64,000 bases of DNA from Rhodanobacter sp. 7MK24 (GTDB taxonomy: Bacteria > Pseudomonadota > Gammaproteobacteria > Xanthomonadales > Rhodanobacteraceae), in assembly GCF_014842995.1 (NCBI RefSeq), contig NZ_JACYXL010000004.1, positions 167,464-231,463 of the forward strand. The letters are read 5' to 3'. Each line of letters starts with the position of its first letter. Positions within the stretch are counted from its first letter, which is position 1. Below are positions 1-8,800 of this stretch, in pieces. A program made the position numbers and the translations under genes. The notes beneath the pieces were generated by a model. That model ran no database searches. It was not told where the DNA came from and worked only from the letters and a program-made list of their open reading frames with translations.

Positions 1-503
1 CGCGCCGTCCTTACGCCGAACCTCACCTGACGGGCGTTTGCCTCGGCTTGCTGCTGCTTGCCTGCTTCGCACTGACGGGGCAGGGACTGGGCGCGTCCGG
101 TGCATTCGCGAGCGTGGCCAGTGGTGTCGTCGGCACCGTCTCGCCGGAAGCGGCGGCACATAGTGCCTACTTCCGCAGCTACCTCCAGGACGGATCGCCG
201 TGGACTGCCTGGATTGTCGTTGAAATCATCGGTGTGCTGATCGGCGCCTCCGCATCGGCGGCACTGGCAGGGCGAACGCGACTGACGTCCGTCCACGCCA
301 TCCGTCCGTCCGCCGGCAAGCTGTTCGCCGGAGTCGCCGGCGGCACGTTGATGGGTATCGGGGCGGCGCTGGCACGCGGTTGCACCAGCGGCCTCGCATT
401 GAGCGGCGGTGCGATGCTGAGTGTCGGTGCCTGGATCTTCATGGCGGCATTGTTCCTGGCAGGTTTCCTCGCCGCACCATTCGTGCGCAGGCTCTGGCCA
501 TGA
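1..503 (+). CDS. YeeE/YedE family sulfur-compound transporter half, 5' truncated by window
   Basis: The frame is open from the first bases of the window, so this is the 3' part of a gene; the TTG at 48 is not needed as a start. The product is an integral membrane protein with several hydrophobic helices. It carries the hallmark GCTSG motif (about nt 388-402) of YeeE/YedE proteins, whose characterised members (TsuA) take up thiosulfate through conserved membrane cysteines. The following gene is a second YeeE/YedE half starting on an ATGA overlap, so the two likely form a two-subunit permease. Family assignment is firm; the actual sulfur substrate is not determinable here. Confidence 0.88.
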   Translation, partial: RRPYAEPHLTGVCLGLLLLACFALTGQGLGASGAFASVASGVVGTVSPEAAAHSAYFRSYLQDGSPWTAWIVVEIIGVLIGASASAALAGRTRLTSVHAIRPSAGKLFAGVAGGTLMGIGAALARGCTSGLALSGGAMLSVGAWIFMAALFLAGFLAAPFVRRLWP

Positions 504-1039
504 ACGATCTGCTGGTCGCGGGAGGTATCGGCGTGGCATTCGGCTGTGCACTCGAATGCGCCGGTTTGGGCGATCCGCCGAAGCTCGCCGGCCAGTTCTA
601 TCTGCGGGATTTCACCGTACTCAAGGTCATGCTGAGCGCGATGCTGACCGCGATGCTCGGTGCCTTCTGGGGCGGCCGGCTGGGCATGTTTGATTCCGCA
701 GCGTTCTACGTGCCCGATACGTATCTGCTTCCGCAACTCCTCGGCGGACTGGTCTTCGGGCTCGGCTTCGTGCTGAGCGGCCTGTGCCCGGGCACCTCCT
801 GCGTAGCGTTGGCCAGCGGCCGCGTCGAAGGTGCCGCGACGATGCTTGGGTTGTTCGCAGGCGTGCTGCTGGTCGGCATGGCCTTTCCCGCGATCGAACC
901 TTTCTATCGCTCGACGCCGTATGGCCCGTTGACACTCCAACGCCTCACGGGCCTGCCTTACGGAGTCATGGTGGCGCTGGTCACGGTGGTCGCCGTTTCG
1001 GCGCTGACATGGATCGCAAAGCGGGAGACAGGACCATGA
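500..1039 (+). CDS. YeeE/YedE family transporter, second half
   Basis: Start chosen at ATG 500, which overlaps the upstream stop as ATGA; the frame is open further upstream but that part lies inside the preceding gene. The roughly 179-residue product is strongly hydrophobic, with the family signature GLCPGTSC near residue 95 containing the conserved cysteines that relay sulfur substrates in TsuA-like permeases. It is translationally coupled to both neighbours (its own stop overlaps the rhodanese ATG at 1036). The operon context of sulfur import, rhodanese fold and PLP sulfurase points to reduced-sulfur acquisition or trafficking. Confidence 0.88.
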   Translation: MNDLLVAGGIGVAFGCALECAGLGDPPKLAGQFYLRDFTVLKVMLSAMLTAMLGAFWGGRLGMFDSAAFYVPDTYLLPQLLGGLVFGLGFVLSGLCPGTSCVALASGRVEGAATMLGLFAGVLLVGMAFPAIEPFYRSTPYGPLTLQRLTGLPYGVMVALVTVVAVSALTWIAKRETGP

Positions 1040-1620
1040 AACTCGTGCGACAGCTGGGCATCAGTGCGCTTGCATTGGGTTTGGGGGCGCCTTTCGCAGG
1101 CAGTCTCTTTCGCACGCAGCCGCGAGGGCTGGATCTGGATTCAATCGCGCGGGCGATCGATGAAGGCTCCGACCACGTCAGTGCGCGCCAGCTTGCGGAG
1201 TGGATACGCGATCGCCGGCCCGGACTCCGCGTCATCGATGTGCGTTCGCCCGCTGAGTTTCGCGATGACCCGATCCCGACGGCGGAGAACGTGCCGATCG
1301 ACCAGTTGGCGAAGTCGCACTTTGCGCCCGGCCAGACCATGGTCCTTTACTCGCAGGAAGGGGCGCATGCAGGCCAGGCCTGGGTGATGTTGCGCTCGCT
1401 CGGCGTGACCCAGGCGGTGTTCGTGCCGGGCGGCCTCGCCGACTGGCGCGACGAGGTTCTGTATCCACTGCTGCCGCCCAATGCCTCGCCCGCGGAGCGT
1501 GCACGGATCGAGGCATTGAGCCATTACTTCGGCGGCTCTCCCCGGATTGGGGCAGAGCAGGGCGGCAACGTTGCGAGTGCGACGCGGATCGGGCATGGCT
1601 CGCGGAGGCGCGGATGCTGA
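1036..1620 (+). CDS. Rhodanese-like domain protein lacking the catalytic cysteine
   Basis: Start is ATG 1036, overlapping the previous stop (ATGA). An N-terminal hydrophobic segment (residues about 8-25) suggests export or membrane anchoring. A rhodanese fold follows, with the VIDVRSPAEFRDDPI segment near residue 72 and a C-terminal PGGLADW motif near 135. Active rhodaneses have a Cys-containing loop (typically Y-C-x-S-G) after the central strand. Here that segment reads LYSQEGAHAG, with Ser at the Cys position, so classical sulfurtransferase activity is not expected. It may be a non-catalytic sulfur-binding or scaffold partner of the YeeE pair and of the downstream PLP enzyme, whose start overlaps its end. 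Confidence 0.85.
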   Translation: MKLVRQLGISALALGLGAPFAGSLFRTQPRGLDLDSIARAIDEGSDHVSARQLAEWIRDRRPGLRVIDVRSPAEFRDDPIPTAENVPIDQLAKSHFAPGQTMVLYSQEGAHAGQAWVMLRSLGVTQAVFVPGGLADWRDEVLYPLLPPNASPAERARIEALSHYFGGSPRIGAEQGGNVASATRIGHGSRRRGC

Positions 1621-2990
1621 CGCGTGCCATGGAATCCACCGATGCGGCCGACGCCTTCGACTTCGCCGCGCTTCGCGCCAGCGAATTCGCGCGCCTGGAT
1701 GCTGCCGGCATCGCCTATCTCGATTACGCGGCGAGCGCGCTGTACGGTGCCTCGCAGGCACGAGCGCATGGCGAGCGGCTGGCGCAAGGGATTTTCGGCA
1801 ATCCCCATTCGGAGCATCTGGCGTCACGCAACAGCGCCGCCGCGCAAGCGGCCGCCCGCGCCGCGACGTTGGCCTTCTTCGATGCCGATCCGGACATCTA
1901 CGACGTCTGCTTTACCGCCAATGCGACGGCAGCCATCAAGCTCGTCGCCGAGAGCTATCCGTTTTCGCTGCGCCGCGGGCTCATTCTCTCGGCCGACAAC
2001 CACAATTCCGTCAACGGCATGCGGGAGTTTGCCAGGCGCACACAGGCAGCCGTCAGCGTGTTGCCGCTGGATGCGCAACTCCGACTCGACCACGGATCCG
2101 CGAACCTGCGAGCGAGCATCGAACGACAAGGCAGGAGCTTGTTCGCATTCCCGCAGCAGTCCAACTTTTCCGGCGTGCTCCACGACCTGTCGCTCGTCGA
2201 AGAGGCCCAGGCACTCGGATGCGATGTTCTGGTCGACGCGGCGGCGGCCGGGCCGTCCGGCGCACTCAGCCTGAGGGAGCACTCCGCGGACTTCGTCGTG
2301 TGTTCGTTCTACAAACTATTCGGCCTGCCGACCGGTGTCGGCGCGTTGATAGCGAAAAGGTCGGCCCTGGGTCGCCTTCGGAGGCCGTGGTTCTCGGGTG
2401 GAACGGTGGAGTTCGTGTCCATTGCGCACGGGCGGCACGCTCTCAAGCCGGGATACGGGGGATTCGAGGACGGAACTCCCAACTTCCTCGACCTCGCCGC
2501 CATCGAGTCCGGATTCGCCTTTCTCGCCAGCATGCCGCGCCCGTGCCTGCGCGCCCATATTCAGTCCCTCGTGCGACATTTCCTGGCACTGGCAGCGACA
2601 CTACGGCGCAGCAATGGCGCGCCGCTGGTGCGTCTGTATGGCCCTCCGGATATGGAACAGCGGGGCGGCATCGTCGCCTTCAACGTATTGCAGAACGATG
2701 GCAGCGTGCTGCGCTACGAGCACGTCGAGCAGCTGGCGCGAGAACACGGCGTCGCCATTCGGGGCGGCTGCTTCTGCAATCCCGGGGCGGCCGAGAAAGC
2801 ATTCGGACTCGATGCCATGGGCGTGGAGCACTGCTTCGACAAACTCGAAGGCAACTTCAGCATTGAGTCGTTCCGGCGCTGTACGGGACGTGCTGCCACC
2901 GTGGGTGCGTTGCGCCTATCCGTTGGCGCACCCACGACCTACGAGGACATCGCGCGTGCCGTGGCATTGATTGCTGCCTGCAGCAAGTAG
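1614..2990 (+). CDS. Class V aminotransferase-fold PLP enzyme, MOCOS/cysteine desulfurase-like
   Basis: Start is ATG 1614, preceded by a good GGAGG at 1604-1608; an in-frame ATG at 1629 is an alternative. The 458-residue protein has the class V PLP fold: YLDYAASALYG near residue 35, GNPHS near 62, an AT-AIKL phosphate-loop region, the Schiff-base lysine K234 in SFYKLFGLPTG, and RGGCFCNPG (C386, C388) near the C-terminus. The segments FPQQSNFSG and RGGCFCNPG resemble the NifS-like domain of molybdenum cofactor sulfurase (MOCOS/ABA3) more than IscS or SufS. It probably abstracts sulfur from cysteine or another donor onto C386 or C388. Last gene of the sulfur operon; the acceptor is unknown. Confidence 0.88.
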   Translation: MLTRAMESTDAADAFDFAALRASEFARLDAAGIAYLDYAASALYGASQARAHGERLAQGIFGNPHSEHLASRNSAAAQAAARAATLAFFDADPDIYDVCFTANATAAIKLVAESYPFSLRRGLILSADNHNSVNGMREFARRTQAAVSVLPLDAQLRLDHGSANLRASIERQGRSLFAFPQQSNFSGVLHDLSLVEEAQALGCDVLVDAAAAGPSGALSLREHSADFVVCSFYKLFGLPTGVGALIAKRSALGRLRRPWFSGGTVEFVSIAHGRHALKPGYGGFEDGTPNFLDLAAIESGFAFLASMPRPCLRAHIQSLVRHFLALAATLRRSNGAPLVRLYGPPDMEQRGGIVAFNVLQNDGSVLRYEHVEQLAREHGVAIRGGCFCNPGAAEKAFGLDAMGVEHCFDKLEGNFSIESFRRCTGRAATVGALRLSVGAPTTYEDIARAVALIAACSK

Positions 2991-3137
2991 ACCCGGCGTG
3001 GCGGCCGCGCATGTTGCGGATCAGGACACCAAGCTGAGCATGCACAAGACCGGAGCCATCCACGGCGTCTCTGAAGCCATCCACGGATGACCAACCGTTG
3101 CGCCAAACGAATCAATCACGCCAACCGAAGGAACCAC

Positions 3138-4010
3138 GTGAAGATCATCCTGCGTCTCGCTCTTCCACTGTTGCTGCTCAGTACAAGCGCCAACGCTATC
3201 GTGACACGCCACGAGCAGCCCGATGCGCGTTACCGCGTCGACCCGCGAACCATGCCTGCGCTGGTCGATCTGCCCGACGAAGGTCACGGCACGCTGATTG
3301 CCCCACGCTGGGTGATCACTGCGGCCCATGCAGTGCACATGATGCAAATCATGCCTGAAGAGCATTTCGTGACCGTGAACGGAAGGCGACGCGCAGTGAG
3401 CCGCATCGTTGTTTACCCTGATTACCCCGCTGCGCGAATCGCCTGGCAGCAGATGTTCAAGCAGGTCAAAACAGCGAAACCCGACATCTTTGTGCACCAG
3501 TACATGGCGGCGATGGCCAACATGCACGACGTTGCCCTGCTAGAACTCACCGAGCCCGTGACCGACGTTGCGCCGATGCCGATCGATCGCGGCAACGCCA
3601 AGCCCGGCATGCTGAGCACGGTTTACGGCGCGGGCGCCACCGGCACCGAGCTCACTGGTGCGCCGGATAGTGAAAGTCATCGCACTCAACTGCGGCGCGC
3701 ACAGAATCGCCTGACCCAGGCTGATGGGCCCTGGCTGCGTTACGTATTCGACTGCAGTGCCGGCGCCCCGGCCCTCAGCGGCGCCACAGCGGGTGGCGAC
3801 AGCGGCGGCCCAGTCACCGTCGTCGTGGCTGGTCGCACCTATCTGGCCGGCGTCACTCACGGCCTGGATGGGACAGCCAGCGAAGTGGAGCGCGTCGTGC
3901 GGCAAATGCAGGATGGTTCATTCCGCATGGGCGTATGCGGGCAGCGCTTTGCGGCGGCGCGGGTGGGCTTTTATGCAGGGTGGATTGATCAAACCATGAC
4001 CGCACATTGA
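3138..4010 (+). CDS. Secreted trypsin-like (S1) serine protease
   Basis: GTG 3138 is preferred: AAGGAA lies just upstream and a compact signal peptide (KIILRLALPLLLL, ending SANA) follows at once; an ATG at 3087 would add 17 residues. The catalytic triad is visible: H64 in TAAHAV, D131 in HDVALL and S222 in GGDSGGP. Predicted signal-peptidase cleavage after SANA would leave a mature N-terminus beginning IVTRHE, similar to the Ile-Val N-terminus of activated trypsins, so no separate propeptide may be needed. Length (about 290 aa) fits a single-domain S1 protease. It stands alone, followed by decayed genes. Confidence 0.85.
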   Translation: MKIILRLALPLLLLSTSANAIVTRHEQPDARYRVDPRTMPALVDLPDEGHGTLIAPRWVITAAHAVHMMQIMPEEHFVTVNGRRRAVSRIVVYPDYPAARIAWQQMFKQVKTAKPDIFVHQYMAAMANMHDVALLELTEPVTDVAPMPIDRGNAKPGMLSTVYGAGATGTELTGAPDSESHRTQLRRAQNRLTQADGPWLRYVFDCSAGAPALSGATAGGDSGGPVTVVVAGRTYLAGVTHGLDGTASEVERVVRQMQDGSFRMGVCGQRFAAARVGFYAGWIDQTMTAH

Positions 4011-4082
4011 ATCCAGGGCGACTCGCCCGTGTTGTCGTAAGCGGAACATCTACCGCATAGCTAGCGTCGAGATCCGCGTGGC

Positions 4083-4646
4083 GTGGACGTCGGTAGCCAC
4101 CGGATTGTGCCGTTTCTCGTCGCGGCGGAGGCAACGCTTCGCGCAAACCCGCCTTGCGCCGTGATACTCGACCTGCGTGGCGATGGCGGTGGCGAATACA
4201 TCGACACCTGGCATTTCGTACATGTGCTGTCGGACTTGCTCGCGCCAGGCGGTCGCATCTTCGTACTCACCAATGCGCAAGCCTTTTCCGCCGCCATCAC
4301 GGCTGCCGCATTCGTCAAAGACGCCGGCGGCGACCGGGTCACGATCATTGGCGATCCGGTCGGCTACCGCCTGTCCTTTTTCTCCGAGGGCAACAAAGCC
4401 AGCCTGCCCAATCCAAAGGTATGCGCCTATCCGCAAACCGCGAGACACGACTGCCAACGCTCCTGCGACAACTGGCACGAATGCTCTTGGCCCAACAGGT
4501 TCTATCCAGTCACTGTGAAGAGTCTGCAGCTCGATATCGTCGTACCGCTCAGGTTCGAAGATTGGAACACGCCACGACGCAGCCCTAGGGACTGCGCGCC
4601 AGCCAGCCATGCACCTGGCCCGAAGAATATGAGTTCGCGGCCGTAG
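4083..4646 (+). pseudogene. C-terminal fragment of a peptidase S41-like protein
   Basis: The translation begins abruptly at a GTG without a convincing ribosome binding site and includes ILDLRGDGGGEY, similar to the LDLRGNGGG segment of S41 (C-terminal processing/tricorn-like) peptidases. It continues through a plausible LTNAQAFSAA catalytic-serine region and then loses homology after a PLRFEDWNTP segment near the end. No upstream in-frame portion carrying the N-terminal part is present, so I read it as a 5'-deleted, decaying gene. A short standalone secreted-protease paralogue cannot be excluded. Confidence 0.55.
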
Positions 4647-4955
4647 CCCTTGCGTGAGGCATGAGGGCAGGGCGATCAGGGACTGTTATCGGGGGCTAGA
4701 GCAGGACCGCGTTCGACCCATGACGGAGACCGGTTACCCAAGAACAGATCCGTGTCAAAAGGGGTTTGCTCGAGGACATGAGGTGCAGGCGCTCGATTGG
4801 TCACATGTCGCGCCGGGTCACAAGATGACTCGAAGAGTGCTCCCGGTCGATGGCAATTACTTGCGGCCCCGCTGAGCCGCCATATGTGCCGTAGATCTCA
4901 CTTTTGTTGACGGTGGCACGGTCATTGCTGCGCTTCGCGACTACATGTCTTTGGG
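4647..4955. other. Intergenic, non-coding except a dispersed repeat copy
   Basis: No credible gene is seen between the two pseudogenes. The stretch contains one copy of the dispersed GTTATCG repeat at 4672-4705. Short open frames here have no recognisable product. Confidence 0.5.
4672..4705 (+). repeat. Dispersed intergenic repeat, copy 1 (divergent)
   Basis: GCGATCAGGGACTGTTATCG followed by a G-run and CTAG. It aligns with the copies at 16427, 18613, 23554, 57819 and 62901 (core GCGATTAG, a 3-5 nt spacer, GTTATCG, then G-rich). Lies between two decayed genes. Confidence 0.55.
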
Positions 4956-5729
4956 ATGCATGTGCGATCTGTTCACTTTGTCTCGGACCTTCCCAGGTCA
5001 GGGGCCACGCTGCTGTCAGCGATCTTGAGCCAGAACCCGCGATTCCATGGGGGGATGAGCGGTCCAATCGGGGGCGCTTTCAACTATTCGGTCTTCATCT
5101 CCGATGAGCAGCGCCGTCGGATGCTCAAGGGTCTGTTCGACAACTACTACGGCCCCGAATACGGCGCCGAGGTAGTGTTCGACACCAAGCGTGGTGCACC
5201 AAGATGCGCCATCTGAAAGAGCTGTTCCAGCAAGGCAGGGTCATCGCCTGCGTACGGCACGTGTCATGGATCATCGACAGCATCGAACGGCTGGTCCGCA
5301 AGAACGCCTTCCAGCCTTCGTCCATCTTCAACTATGTGCCTGGCGGAACCGTGTATTCGCGCGTCGAAGGGTTGGCCAACGGCGAAGGCATGGCTGGCTG
5401 CGCGTACAACGGTTTGAAAGAGGCTTTCTACGGCGATGAAGCCTCCAAGCTGATGTTGCTGCGTTACGAAACGCCGACGAGCGATCCGGTACGCGCGATT
5501 GCCTCAATCTATGACTTCATCGGCGAGCCCGCCTGCAAGCACGACTTCGACGACATCAGCTATCACGCCGATGAATTCGACCTGCACGCCGGGATTGCAT
5601 GCCGTGCGCAAAGAAATCGCTGTACGCGAGCGCACCAGCGTGTTGCCGCCGGATGTGTTTCGTCGTTTCGAAAGCGATGCCTTCTGGCTCGATCTCGCGC
5701 TGAATCCGCGCCAGGTGCGGGTGGTTTGA
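4956..5729 (+). pseudogene. Frameshifted sulfotransferase family gene
   Basis: Homologous sequence is spread over three frames. First part: VHFVSDLPRSGATLLSAIL (the PAPS-binding-loop style LPRSG motif) up to FDTKRG at about 5192. The frame then shifts to a second part (MRHLKELFQQGRVIACVR, SIERLVRKNAF, GGTVYSRVEGLA, YDFIGEP). A second shift near 5582 restores TPGLHAVRKEI through ALNPRQVRVV. Family spacing suggests about 4 nt lost at the first break and about 2 nt at the second, six in total, so the end returns to the original frame. Apart from the breaks the sequence looks well conserved, which implies recent inactivation or sequencing indels. Intact, it would be a cytoplasmic sulfotransferase-fold protein. 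Confidence 0.75.
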
Positions 5730-5860
5730 AGCGTGCACGTACGTGCAATTGACGGCTTTTTCAGATCGATGGCCGCTTGCCCGCTGCACTGGGATGCACA
5801 GGGCAATCGGCTAACCAAGATGCATAAATCAAACGAATAAAAATCAACAGGGGACACATC

Positions 5861-8800
5861 GTGAATCGCATTTACCGCCTTGTTTTCAACCGCACACTCT
5901 GCGTCATGCAAGTTGCGTCGGAGTTGGCAAACGCGCCGCAAGGCGGCGTGGTCAACGGTGCGAGCGTGTCCTCGAAACGGGAGTTGAAGTCGCGCCTGTT
6001 GGCGATCGCGATGAGTGCAGCCTTGGCGGCGATCACGACGCCGGCGATGGCGCAGACGTGCGTGCCCAGCACGACCGCGGTTTGCGGTGCGAATGGCGGG
6101 GACGGTGGTGCTGGTACTGCCAGCGGTCAATCGGGTGCAGGCGGTGCCGGGGCTGTCACATCCGGTGCCTACGCCAACGGTGGCGGCGCAGGTGGTTCGG
6201 GCGGTAGCGTGGGTTCAGCGGGCCAGGGTGCCAACAACACCGGTGGAGCCGGTAGCGCAGGACCCGGGGGGGCAGGTGTTGGCGGCGGATTGGGCACGCT
6301 GGGCAATGGTGGGGGCGGCGGTGGCGGTGGCGACCTTACTGGTCCAACTTACGGCGGCGGTGGCGGCGGTGGCGGTGGTGGCGGCGGTGGCGTGGGCCAG
6401 TCCGTCAGCGGTACATCCTTCACCAATCCGGGCAGCATCGTGGGCGGCAGGGGGGGCAATGGCGGCCTCTCTGGCTCGCCGGGCTATGGCGGTGGCGGTG
6501 GCGGTGGTGGCGCGGGCGTGTATGCCGGCACGGGCAGTACGGTTACCAATGGCGCCGGTGCAACGATCACTGGCGGCGCCGGCGGCAACAGCACAGGCGG
6601 AATCGCTGGCGGGGGTGGTGTTGGCGTAGCGTTGGTCGGTTCAACACTGACCAATAACGGGAGCATCGTCGGTGGCAATGGTGGCGCAGCCGGTACCAGC
6701 TATCTGGGCGGCGCAGGTGGTGTCGGCGTTGTGGCGACGGGCGGTTCCACCATCATCAACAATGGAAGCATCGCCGGCGGTGTTGGTTTTTCCGGCGCGC
6801 AGGCCGACGCGATCGATCTGAGCGGCGGCGGCAACACGCTGGTGCTGGAATCGGGTTCGAGCATTACCGGCAATGTGGTCAGCAGCAGCGGTACCACCAA
6901 TGGCGGCGACACGCTCGATTTGGATGGCAGCGCCAACGCGACACTCTCTGGTTCGATCGGCGATTACGGTAGCGGTGCGCAGTACCAGGGTTTCAACCAT
7001 TACGAAAAGACCGGCTCGGGAACCTGGACGCTCGATAGTGTCGGGAACGTCACCACCGTCGGGGCGTGGTCGGTTCAAGGCGGCGAACTGGATCTGGACG
7101 GCTTCGGCAGTGCCTTCACGGGCGGCTTCCAAATGTCCTCCGGTACCGTTTTGACGGTCGGCGCGGGCAGCGGTGGCGTCTTCGTGGCCGGTACCTCGGG
7201 CGCCAACGGCTCGCACGGCAGCAATGGCACCTACAGTGGTTTCAGCGGCACGTCCGGCCAGTTTGGCGTGTCCGGTGCGGCGGCGGTCAGCGGCTATAGC
7301 TTCACGCTGACCAACAACAGCAGCTCGATCCTCGGTGGCGTGGGTGGCATCGGCGGCGCCGGCGGCAATGGGGCCAGTGGCGGCTCGGGTGGCTATACGA
7401 ATTATCACGGGGGCGCCGGCGGCGAGGGCGGTGCCGGCGGTGCGGGTGGATATGCGGTGTCGGGCACCGGCTTTACGCTCACCAACCGGGGCCGTTTGTC
7501 CGGCGGTGCCGGCAGCCTGGGCGGTGCCGGTGGGAGTGCTGGCGACGGTGGTACCGACTTGACCGGAAATGGCGGCGGCACCTACGCCGGTGCGCTCGGC
7601 GGTCAGGGCGGCGCCGGCGGCGCCGCGGTATCCGGCAGCCAATTCACGTTGACCAACAGCGACAACGCGAGGATCTACGGCGGCTACGGCGGAGTCGGTG
7701 GCGCTGGCGGCGCGGGCGGCAATGGCGGCTACGGCGGCAATCACGGCGGCGCCGGCAGTGCCGGTGGCGCGGGTGGCATGGGCGGCTATGGCGCATCGGG
7801 CGTGCAGGGTGGTGACTTCACCGCTACCAACTCCGCGTTCATCCAGGGCGGTACCGGCGGTAATGGTGGCATGGGCGGCAACGGTGGATTCGGCGGATCG
7901 TCGTCCAGCGACGACACGTCCACGCTGGGTTCCACCGGGCCGGGTGGCGCAGGCGGTGCCGGCGGCGGCGGCGGTTCGGCGGTCAGCGGTTACGCCGCCA
8001 CCCTGACCAACAGTGCCGGAGGAATACTCCAAGGCGGTGGTGGCGGCTCAGGTGGCACGGGTGGCGCCGGGAATTTTGGTGGTATGGCGAGCACCGGGAC
8101 CGTGGGTGTCAGCGGCAGCTACGGCGGCGCCGGAGGCGGCGGCGGTAATGGCGGCGCAGCCGTCATCGGCAGCACGATTTCGCTTACCAACCAGGGCAAC
8201 ATCACTGGCGGCTGGGGTGGTTACGGCGGCGCCGGCGGCGTCGGCGGGATGGGGTCTGAGTCGGCCAACGGAGGGACAGCGGTGGCTGGAGCGGGCGGCG
8301 CCGGTGGCACGGGCGGTGCGGGTGGCAACGGCGGTGCGGCGATCGTGGGCGCGGGAGTGACTCTAACCAATGGCGGGGCCCTGCAGGGCGGCTTGGGTGG
8401 TCAAGGCGGGTTGGGCGGTACCGGTGGCGCGGGTGGTTATTCGTATCGGCACGCCGGCGGCAACGGCGGGGCCGGAGGTGCCGGCGGCGCGGGCGGCGCC
8501 GGCGGTACGGGCGTCGTCCTCATCGGCGCAAGCTCGTTCACCAACACGGGTCTCGGCACTACCGTCACCGGCGGCAACGGCGGGGCCGGCGGCAACGGCG
8601 GTGCGGGCGGCGGTGGTGGCTATTCCTTCAGCGCATCCAATGGCCTGGCCGGAGCGCAAGGGATTGGCGGCGCGGGCGGAGTGGGGGGCGCCGGCATTAG
8701 CGCCGGAATGGGCGACACGATTACCAACGATGCCGACGCCTCGATCCTTGGCGGCAATGGCGGTATTGGCGGTACGGGCGCCATCGCCGGCAATGGCGGC

